From Campylobacteraceae bacterium (GTDB lineage: Bacteria; Campylobacterota; Campylobacteria; Campylobacterales; Sulfurospirillaceae), in contig JALUMZ010000200.1 in the NCBI GenBank assembly GCA_027055635.1, positions 1-8,412 of the forward strand: a stretch of DNA of 8,412 nt, in the 5' to 3' direction. Both the position numbers and the translations under genes were made by a program. Position 1 is the first letter of the stretch; every line of letters begins with the position of its first letter. The notes under the pieces were generated by a model. That model was not told where the DNA came from. It did not search any database and was given only the letters and a program-made list of their open reading frames with translations. Of this stretch, positions 1-5,362 are shown piece by piece.

Positions 1-79
1 GAAGTCCAAATGCCATGCCAAGAGGTATGTAGCCCATGAGTACGGGAATAGTGAGCTTAAATATAGAAAAGAATTTCAT
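1..79 (-). CDS. azlC: AzlC-family branched-chain amino acid permease, N-terminal fragment
   Basis: Only the first 26 codons are in the window; the rest lies beyond position 1. The visible residues include IPVLMGYIPLGMAFGL, which matches the conserved start of AzlC-family proteins, where the first membrane helix carries a GYxPxGxAFG pattern. Known members are the large subunit of a two-part exporter of branched-chain amino acids and normally work with a small AzlD partner encoded just downstream, which would fall outside the window. The ATG at 79-77 overlaps the TGA of the preceding small ORF as ATGA, so translation is probably coupled. The gene appears to be the tail of the flgG2-flgG cluster, although its role is unrelated to flagella. 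The family call rests on one short motif. Confidence 0.7.
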   Translation of the reverse strand, partial: MKFFSIFKLTIPVLMGYIPLGMAFGL

Positions 80-249
80 CTTTCTTTGATGTATTTATCT
101 ATATAATTTTGTGCATTATCTCTCTTGTCTAACCTTTTTTCTATTTGCTTGGTATTTTTTATATCAGTTGGCTTTACATCGCTATAATATATATTGTTTA
201 TGGCAACTATAATCAAGATAATAAGGAAAAAAGGAAGCAGCATAAGCAT
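76..249 (-). CDS. small single-pass membrane protein, 57 aa, unknown function
   Basis: This short ORF is not recognised as a known family. It begins MLMLLPFFLIILIIVAINN, a continuous hydrophobic stretch over residues 2-20 that reads as one membrane helix or an uncleaved signal anchor. It then has a short linker (YYSDVKPTD) and a highly charged, probably helical tail ending YIDKYIKER. The ATG at 249-247 lies 5 bases after the flgG stop. An AAAAGG ribosome site formed by the end of flgG sits 8 bases upstream. A second in-frame ATG at codon 3 is possible but further from that site. Its TGA overlaps the start of azlC by 4 bases. Tight packing on both sides, a sensible ribosome site and an unbroken reading frame support a real gene. 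The function is unknown; it could be a flagellar accessory factor or a small partner of the permease. Confidence 0.72.
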   Translation of the reverse strand: MLMLLPFFLIILIIVAINNIYYSDVKPTDIKNTKQIEKRLDKRDNAQNYIDKYIKER

Positions 250-254
250 ACTAC

Positions 255-1043
255 TTACCTTTTTAAACCATTGACGGTTTGAAGCATTTCATCACTTGTT
301 GTTATGGCTTTTGAATTGGCCTCATAAGCTCTTTGTCCTGTTATAAGATCTGTCATCTCTTCGACAAGCTGAACATTACTCATCTCTACAAAATCTTGTC
401 TAATTTGTCCTATACCATCAAGTCCAGGAGTGCCGACTAGTGCATCGCCTGAAGCTGTAGTGTTTAAAAGATTGTTATCTCCTAGAGAGTGGAGACCTGC
501 AGGATTGACAAAATTTGCCAACTCTATTTGTCCAACTTGAGCCATCTCTGTTTGACCAGCTTGCAAAACAGATACTGTTCCATCTGTTCCTATTGAAATT
601 TGAGTAGCATCAGCGGGAATTACAATGTTAGGTATCATTTTATAACCATCACTATTCACTACATTTCCATCACTATCTAGTTTAAATGAACCATTTCTAG
701 TGTAGGCCGTAGAACCATCAGGAAGCTCTATTTGAAAAAAACCATTTCCTGTTATTGCCATATCTAGCGGATTTCCGGTCTCCTTAAAATTGCCTTGCGT
801 AAATTGCTTTGCTATAGCAGTCGGTCTTACACCTAATCCCACTTCTATGCCGGTAGGAGATGAAGTTGTATTGCTAGTGGAATTCCCTGCATACTCCATT
901 GTTTGGTACATCAAGTCTGCAAATTCTGCTCTTTGTTTTTTATAGCCTATAGTATTTACATTTGCTATATTATTTGAGGTTGTGTCTATCTGTGTCTGCT
1001 GGGCAATCATCCCTGTTGCTGCTGTATAAAGTGATCTTACCAT
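255..1043 (-). CDS. flgG: FlgG, flagellar distal rod protein
   Basis: FlgG builds the distal part of the flagellar rod, the drive shaft that crosses the periplasm and passes through the P and L rings to the hook. The 262-residue length is standard for the family. The N-terminus has LYTAATGM (residues 5-12) and SNNIANVNT (23-31), the signature of the rod/hook N-terminal domain. The middle has GVGLGVRP-like residues near 67-74 and NPLDMAITGNGFF (91-103). The C-terminus carries the conserved coiled-coil segment around MSNVQLVEEMTDLITGQRAY (221-240). There is no cleaved signal peptide, as expected for export through the flagellar type III apparatus. The ATG is preceded by AAGGAG 9 bases upstream, directly after the stop of flgG2. 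It is the second gene behind the sigma-54 promoter at 1902-1919. Confidence 0.97.
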   Translation of the reverse strand: MVRSLYTAATGMIAQQTQIDTTSNNIANVNTIGYKKQRAEFADLMYQTMEYAGNSTSNTTSSPTGIEVGLGVRPTAIAKQFTQGNFKETGNPLDMAITGNGFFQIELPDGSTAYTRNGSFKLDSDGNVVNSDGYKMIPNIVIPADATQISIGTDGTVSVLQAGQTEMAQVGQIELANFVNPAGLHSLGDNNLLNTTASGDALVGTPGLDGIGQIRQDFVEMSNVQLVEEMTDLITGQRAYEANSKAITTSDEMLQTVNGLKR

Positions 1044-1058
1044 CTATCTATTCTCCTT

Positions 1059-1862
1059 TTATGCTCTTGTTGATGCTAATTTGTTTATAGCATCACTATT
1101 GAGCTCATTCATATGTGAATTCATAACTTTTTGATACATCTCTACCAATCTGTTTGTCTCTATCAAATTTACCATTTCAAATACCGGATTTACATTACTT
1201 GTTTCTAGGAAACCTTGCGCTACTACATCTTTTTTACTGCTTTTTTCTATATCCTGGATATTTGAAAATTTATATAAACCCTCTCCATCCTTTTGAAAGC
1301 TTTTTATATTATCGCTTGTAGCAATATAAAATTTACCTATACTATTTCCATTAGAATACAGAGTTCCGCTTTTATCGCTTGTTAGCTGGGCATTGTTGGT
1401 AATTTTTATGTATTGACTATTTTTAAAATAGTTTTCAGGAAGAACAGGATATCCCTCTTTTGTAGTCATAACTCCATCTGAATTCAATACAAAAGAGCCA
1501 TTTTGTGTCAGTCTTATTCCCTGAGGGGTCTTAACCATAAAAAAAACATCTTTGCTTTTAAGTGCAAAATCCAAACTGTTGCCTGTATTTTTCAAGCTAC
1601 CCTGTCTAAATTGTGTATATTCCTCTGATATATGAGGAACTCTATCTATGCTGGAATTGACAAATTTTGCAGCCTCTTTTGTATTGTTTGGTATGGGCAT
1701 ATTATCTTGAGATTCTTGAAATACTCTCTTAAAATCACCAATAATCACATCATCTCTTTTGTAGGCTGTTGTGTTTAAATTTGCAAGATTATTAGAGATA
1801 ACATCTAGCCTATTAAATTGCGTAACCATACCGCCTGTAACATCATAATATCCGCTTTGCAC
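1059..1862 (-). CDS. flgG2: FlgG2/FlgF-type flagellar basal-body rod protein
   Basis: This is a second rod-family protein of 267 residues, corresponding to the gene called flgG2 in Campylobacter and often equated with the proximal rod protein FlgF. The N-terminal signature SNNLANLNTTAYKRDD covers residues 23-38, NTGNSLDFAL (92-101) and TQNGSF (119-124) mark the core, and LETSNVNPVFEMVNLIETNR (219-238) is the C-terminal helical segment. Its middle is more divergent from FlgG than its ends. Like other axial proteins it has no Sec signal. Translation starts at GTG (1862-1860): no ATG lies between the upstream in-frame stop at 1892-1890 and this codon, the family normally begins MQxGYY, and AAGGCAGG lies 6 bases upstream. 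It is first in its operon, about 30 bases below the predicted sigma-54 transcription start, and only 15 bases separate it from flgG. Confidence 0.93.
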   Translation of the reverse strand: MQSGYYDVTGGMVTQFNRLDVISNNLANLNTTAYKRDDVIIGDFKRVFQESQDNMPIPNNTKEAAKFVNSSIDRVPHISEEYTQFRQGSLKNTGNSLDFALKSKDVFFMVKTPQGIRLTQNGSFVLNSDGVMTTKEGYPVLPENYFKNSQYIKITNNAQLTSDKSGTLYSNGNSIGKFYIATSDNIKSFQKDGEGLYKFSNIQDIEKSSKKDVVAQGFLETSNVNPVFEMVNLIETNRLVEMYQKVMNSHMNELNSDAINKLASTRA

Positions 1863-1868
1863 GACGAA

Positions 1869-1876
1869 CCTGCCTT
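1869..1876 (-). promoter_or_regulatory. ribosome binding site that supports the GTG start of flgG2
   Basis: On the minus strand AAGGCAGG ends 6 bases before the GTG at 1862. Its AGG is the best Shine-Dalgarno match in the leader. No in-frame ATG exists between here and the upstream stop codon, and the next internal methionine would delete the start of the conserved rod N-terminal domain. Confidence 0.65.
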
Positions 1877-1901
1877 GTTTATTAAATTCTTAGGCTACTA
1901 A

Positions 1902-1919
1902 AAGCAATATGTGTTCCAA
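1902..1919 (-). promoter_or_regulatory. sigma-54 (RpoN) promoter of the flgG2-flgG operon
   Basis: Read on the minus strand this is TTGGAACACATATTGCTT. The invariant GG (1917-1916) and GC (1905-1904) are separated by exactly 10 bases, the required -24/-12 geometry, and the flanks match the family pattern TTGGcAC-N5-TTGCTTT closely. Transcription would start near 1892, leaving a leader of about 30 bases before the GTG of flgG2. Rod and hook genes in Campylobacter and Helicobacter are known to depend on RpoN with the activator FlgR, so the assignment fits the downstream genes. The site is seen in the sequence; the use of RpoN here is inferred. Confidence 0.88.
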
Positions 1920-1990
1920 CTATTTTTCAATGCGTATTATTACACTTTTAAATCTTTGTTAATCTGCATTTAACCTATTTTTAAATATAT

Positions 1991-2001
1991 TTGGGTATAA
2001 T
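1991..2001 (+). promoter_or_regulatory. sigma-70 type promoter of rpoD (extended -10)
   Basis: The sequence TTGGGTATAAT holds a perfect TATAAT at 1996-2001 preceded by a TTTGGG element. At the usual spacing upstream (about 1973-1978) there is ACCTAT, with no resemblance to TTGACA. The region upstream is a run of A/T tracts instead. This arrangement is typical of primary-sigma promoters in Campylobacter and Helicobacter. Transcription would begin near 2008, giving a leader of about 33 bases to the rpoD start. Confidence 0.82.
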
Positions 2002-2040
2002 CCAACTCTTATACTACACCAACACAAGGGGCTACAGAGC

Positions 2041-3858
2041 ATGTCCACCAAAGAAATCTATGCAAAACTTGAAGAGCTGTTTAAAGAAAATGAAAAGGGT
2101 CATGTTACATTTGAAAAAGTTATGGATGTTTTTCCAAAACAACCTACCGCATCAAATGCTAAAAAAGTCATATCTCTACTTGATAAATACAAAGTTTCTC
2201 TAATAAGTTCAGCTGAAATAGCAAAACTCAGAAACAAACAAGAAGCACAAAAGAGAGAGGAAGAGAGACAGAAGCTTCAAGATGAAGCTCTCGAAGATGA
2301 ATTTGATCTAGCAAGTGAAAAAGAACTTTTGGAGTGGAGCAGAAGCGATAGTCCTGTGCGAATGTACCTAAGAGAGATGGGGCAAATATCACTTTTAACA
2401 AAAGAGGAAGAGATAGATATAAGCAAAAAGATAGAATTTGGTGAAGATATAATTATCGATGCATTTTGTTCTGTTCCATATCTTATAGATTTTATACTTG
2501 ATTATAAAGAAGCATTGATTAATCGTGAAAGAAGAGTTAAAGAGCTCTTCAGAAGTTTTGAGGATGACAGTGACGATGATGACGATGATGACAATAAAAA
2601 GACAAGCAAAAAAGATGACAGTAGAACTCAAAAAGTTGTAGCAAGTTTTAAAGCTTTGGAAAAAGCAAAAAAAGATTGGATGAAAACATTAGCAAAAAAA
2701 CCGGAACAGGATGTTGATGAGCATGCTAAGATGACTTATGCTTTAACACTCGCTTTTAAAAAGAAAGTGCTAAAAGAGAAGTTAATGGAGCTTGGACCAA
2801 CTAGTAAACTTATAAATGAGCTAGTAAAATCCATGGAAACTGCACTGAAAAGTGATACAGAATTTGATAAAGAGTTGAAAAGATTAGAGTATATGTTGCC
2901 ACTCTTTAATGATACTTTAAGGAAAAATCACGAAAAAATTCTCTCAAAATTAACAAAAATGAGCAAAGATGATGTCATACTAGAGGTTCCTGAAGCCACA
3001 ATGGTTTCAACTTATATGAAAATCAAAAAACTGTTTCAAACAAAAGAAGCGAGCAAGCAGGGGTTTGATTTGGAGGAAGATAGATTAAAAGAGATACTAG
3101 AGCAGATTAAGAGAGGTAAGAAAATAGCTGATGCTGCCAAGACTAGAATGGCAAAATCAAATCTTCGCCTTGTTGTATCTATTGCAAAAAGATATACAAA
3201 CAGGGGTCTTCCTTTTCTTGACCTTATACAAGAGGGCAATATAGGCTTAATGAAAGCAGTTGATAAGTTTGAGTACAAAAAAGGCTATAAATTTTCTACC
3301 TATGCAACATGGTGGATAAGACAGGCGATAAGCCGTGCTATCGCAGATCAGGCCAGAACCATAAGAATACCGATACACATGATAGAGACTATAAACAGAA
3401 TAAATAAGATAGTCAGAAAACATCTCCAAGAGCAGGGAAAAGAACCAGATGTTGATACAATTTCAAAAGAGGTTGGACTCAGTATAGACAAAGTTAAAAA
3501 TGTGATAAAAATAACAAAAGAACCTATAAGTCTTGAAGCCCCTATCGGAAAAGAAGATGATGGGAAATTTGGTGATTTTGTTGAGGATAAATCAAGCATA
3601 TCTCCTATGGATTTTATCTTAAAAAATGACTTAAAAGATCAGATAGATGATGTGTTAGAACAGTTAAACGATAGAGAAAAAGCTGTTATAAGGATGAGAT
3701 TTGGTCTTATGCACGATGAGAGCGATAGGACTCTTGAAGAGATAGGAAAAGAGTTAAGTGTCACAAGAGAGAGAGTAAGACAGATAGAGAGCAGTGCAAT
3801 CAAAAAACTAAAACATCCAAAAGTTGGCAGAAAACTTAAAAACTATATTGAGAGTTAA
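2041..3858 (+). CDS. rpoD: RpoD, primary sigma-70 factor of RNA polymerase
   Basis: RpoD directs RNA polymerase core to housekeeping promoters. The 605-residue protein has the full primary-sigma layout. A region 1.1-like N-terminus spans about 1-80. Region 1.2 begins at SPVRMYLREMGQISLLT (104-120). A long non-conserved region includes a run of seven aspartates (178-184). Regions 2.1-2.4 hold NLRLVVSIAKRYTNRGLPF (374-392 approx.), DLIQEGNIGLMKAVDKFEY and FSTYATWWIRQAISRAIADQ (418-437). Region 3 begins at ARTIRIPIHM, the 3.2 finger is near DDGKFGDFVED (506-516), and region 4.2 has its helix-turn-helix over about 563-590 (TLEEIGKELSVTRERVRQIE). W424/W425 match the strand-opening tryptophans of E. 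coli sigma-70. The ATG is preceded by AAGGGG 9 bases upstream. It starts a rightward unit with the 229-residue gene behind it. Confidence 0.98.
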   Translation: MSTKEIYAKLEELFKENEKGHVTFEKVMDVFPKQPTASNAKKVISLLDKYKVSLISSAEIAKLRNKQEAQKREEERQKLQDEALEDEFDLASEKELLEWSRSDSPVRMYLREMGQISLLTKEEEIDISKKIEFGEDIIIDAFCSVPYLIDFILDYKEALINRERRVKELFRSFEDDSDDDDDDDNKKTSKKDDSRTQKVVASFKALEKAKKDWMKTLAKKPEQDVDEHAKMTYALTLAFKKKVLKEKLMELGPTSKLINELVKSMETALKSDTEFDKELKRLEYMLPLFNDTLRKNHEKILSKLTKMSKDDVILEVPEATMVSTYMKIKKLFQTKEASKQGFDLEEDRLKEILEQIKRGKKIADAAKTRMAKSNLRLVVSIAKRYTNRGLPFLDLIQEGNIGLMKAVDKFEYKKGYKFSTYATWWIRQAISRAIADQARTIRIPIHMIETINRINKIVRKHLQEQGKEPDVDTISKEVGLSIDKVKNVIKITKEPISLEAPIGKEDDGKFGDFVEDKSSISPMDFILKNDLKDQIDDVLEQLNDREKAVIRMRFGLMHDESDRTLEEIGKELSVTRERVRQIESSAIKKLKHPKVGRKLKNYIES

Positions 3859-3868
3859 AAAGTAAAAT

Positions 3869-4558
3869 ATGAATTTTAGTGAGGCTTGGATAGAGCATGA
3901 TTATAATCCTTTCATCTGCTTCAATGAAAATGGAAGGGTTAAATCGCTAAACCAAGAAGCTCAATATCTATTAGGTGCCATATCGATCAAGAAGATCTTT
4001 GATATAGCCAAAACTTATGCAAATATTACCTATGGTTTTAAAACTACAATTATTGATCTTAATTTTGGTTCATACCTGTTCTATGGAATTACTGTTGGAT
4101 ACCAAGATGATACTCAAATCTGTATCAGACTATATAAAAAACCATCAAAAAATCTATCCCCAAGCTTAGAAGATAGAGAGTTTGTAAATATATATTCTCT
4201 TTTGGATTTATGTATAAGTGCCACAAGTGCGAGTTCTATCAACACTAAACACCAAAAGATATTTGACCCAACATTTCCTGATATTAAATTAAAGGTAGAA
4301 GAGTTCATAAAACTTCTCAATAAAATATATCAATCCTATATAGCAACTGATATGATAACTTCAAAGTTGATGCTTAATACCGGTGAGTATTTGAGGTTTC
4401 AAGGTAAAAAGTATCCTATATTTTCTCTACATGTAGAGGGGGGAAATAGGGATGAAAGCTTTGAAAAAAGTATCGAAGATATAGCGGTAAAAGCACACAC
4501 TATAGTGGAATTTAATAGAGAAAGAACGACTATTATCTCTGTTATGATTTCTAGTTAA
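3869..4558 (+). CDS. conserved-looking hypothetical protein with PAS-like N-terminus
   Basis: I do not recognise this 229-residue protein. It is soluble, with no signal peptide or membrane helix. Residues about 12-92 look like a PAS sensory fold: FICFNENGRVKSLNQEAQYL (15-34) resembles the opening strands of PAS domains, and ITVGYQDDTQICIRLYK (74-90) could form the closing strands. The second half has a predicted helical stretch (IKLKVEEFIKLLNKIYQSY, 139-157) and strand-rich ends (YPIFSLHVEG, 182-191; TTIISVMI, 220-227). That layout could be a degenerate histidine-kinase ATPase fold, but I see no phospho-accepting histidine box and no G1/G2 glycine motifs, so kinase activity is unlikely. It starts 10 bases after rpoD with only an A-rich AAAAAGT upstream and no good Shine-Dalgarno, suggesting coupling to rpoD translation. 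The domain reading is an inference. Confidence 0.85.
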   Translation: MNFSEAWIEHDYNPFICFNENGRVKSLNQEAQYLLGAISIKKIFDIAKTYANITYGFKTTIIDLNFGSYLFYGITVGYQDDTQICIRLYKKPSKNLSPSLEDREFVNIYSLLDLCISATSASSINTKHQKIFDPTFPDIKLKVEEFIKLLNKIYQSYIATDMITSKLMLNTGEYLRFQGKKYPIFSLHVEGGNRDESFEKSIEDIAVKAHTIVEFNRERTTIISVMISS

Positions 4559-4563
4559 TACTT

Positions 4564-5052
4564 TTAGTTTTTTTGCTTTAAAGTAGCAATAAACATACTT
4601 ACGATAGGAACTATACTAAGCCCAATAAAAAAAGCAAAAGGATTGAATATATTTGCTTTGTTTAGATATAGAAAAGATAGTATTAGGATTATATAGGAGA
4701 GTAATCTTGCAGGATTTATCGCTCCAGATATACCGCCTGCAAAACCTTTTGTAATATACTTAAACATGCCATCTTTTTTTTGCTTACTGTTTTCATCTTC
4801 TTGCATATCCTCGTCATCATAAAGATTATATGGATCAAGAAGTTCATCAAGAGGCTCCCTAAACTCTTCTGAATTACTATTTTTTATACCTTTTTGTATA
4901 GATTTTTTATATCCGTAAAATGCGGCAAAAGTAATAAGCATAGAACAAATAAAGGCTGTTTGAGTATTTATGAGCCAATATTTTCCAAACAATAGAGATA
5001 TAGATATAACTATAGCATCTCCAAGGAGGTAGGCATATGAAAATCTACTCAT
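4564..5052 (-). CDS. four-helix membrane protein with acidic loop, unknown function
   Basis: The 162-residue protein has two predicted membrane hairpins, helices near 8-28, 30-48, 115-131 and 136-156. They are separated by a charged loop (about 49-100) that is strongly acidic around DDEDMQEDENS (79-89), then basic. A glycine-rich segment, GFAGGISGAINPARL (103-117), precedes the third helix. I know of no assigned function; a small integral membrane protein follows hemL in other Campylobacterota. The start at 5052 is chosen because GAAGGA lies just upstream and it leaves an 8-base overlap with the AtpZ-like gene. The frame stays open to an ATG at 5088, which would add 12 polar residues, but that start has a poor ribosome site and a 44-base overlap. 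It is last in the minus-strand operon. A distant AtpI-like role is possible from helix count and neighbour, but no diagnostic motif is seen. Confidence 0.85.
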   Translation of the reverse strand: MSRFSYAYLLGDAIVISISLLFGKYWLINTQTAFICSMLITFAAFYGYKKSIQKGIKNSNSEEFREPLDELLDPYNLYDDEDMQEDENSKQKKDGMFKYITKGFAGGISGAINPARLLSYIILILSFLYLNKANIFNPFAFFIGLSIVPIVSMFIATLKQKN

Positions 5053-5362
5053 ATTTTCCTTCGCCGTCATAGTATTCGTCATCTTCATCTTTTTTAGGTT
5101 TATAGTTTTTGTATCTTACATCATCTTTTAGTTCATCTAGGGATTTCATCTGTTTCTTGTAGGCTTTATATATATTTAAAATAGCTCCACTTACTCCCCA
5201 AAACACACCTAACCAAAGTAGCCAATTTTGGTGGAAAAAGTTTTTCATAAGAATCCCAATTCCCACTCCCAATAGAACTGCAACCACCATAGAGATACCA
5301 AGAGACAACTGCTCAGCACCCTCTATGATCGGTCTATACTTTGGCTTTTGATGTTCACTCAT
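5045..5362 (-). CDS. AtpZ/AtpI-family small membrane protein
   Basis: This 105-residue protein has two predicted membrane helices (about 19-40 and 46-66). The segment LSLGISMVVAVLLGVGIGIL (19-38) followed by LLWLGVFWGVSGAILNIYK (48-66) fits the AtpZ/AtpI pattern of a glycine-patterned first helix and a LGxxxGxxxxxxNxY second helix. Family members are small proteins associated with F1Fo ATP synthase; AtpI has been linked to c-ring assembly and AtpZ/AtpI to divalent cation transport. The C-terminal third is charged and ends in an acidic tail (DEDDEYYDGEGKYE, 92-105). Its ATG overlaps the hemL TGA by 4 bases (ATGA), so translation is probably coupled. No ATP synthase structural gene is seen in the window. 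The family assignment is fairly strong, but the role here is inferred. Confidence 0.88.
   Translation of the reverse strand: MSEHQKPKYRPIIEGAEQLSLGISMVVAVLLGVGIGILMKNFFHQNWLLWLGVFWGVSGAILNIYKAYKKQMKSLDELKDDVRYKNYKPKKDEDDEYYDGEGKYE
5057..5062 (-). promoter_or_regulatory. ribosome binding site selecting the 5052 start
   Basis: GAAGGA on the minus strand lies 4 bases before the ATG at 5052, inside the last codons of the AtpZ-like gene. The alternative ATG at 5088 is preceded only by CCTAAAAAAG, which is a weaker match, so this site favours the 162-residue form. Confidence 0.6.

Noticed and set aside
1991..2203. A 70-codon plus-strand frame overlapping the start of rpoD
   Set aside because: It begins on the promoter -10 itself, is in a different frame from rpoD, has no ribosome site and shows no family signal; it is a shadow of rpoD.
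3036..3599. Several minus-strand frames opposite rpoD
   Set aside because: They lie antisense to the most conserved sigma regions and their composition reflects the reverse of those codons; no start context supports them.
4558..4590. Possible terminator around ACTTTTAG / CTTTAAAGT with a T run
   Set aside because: The arms pair over only about five A/T-rich base pairs with a long loop containing the T run itself, so it does not form a credible Rho-independent terminator.
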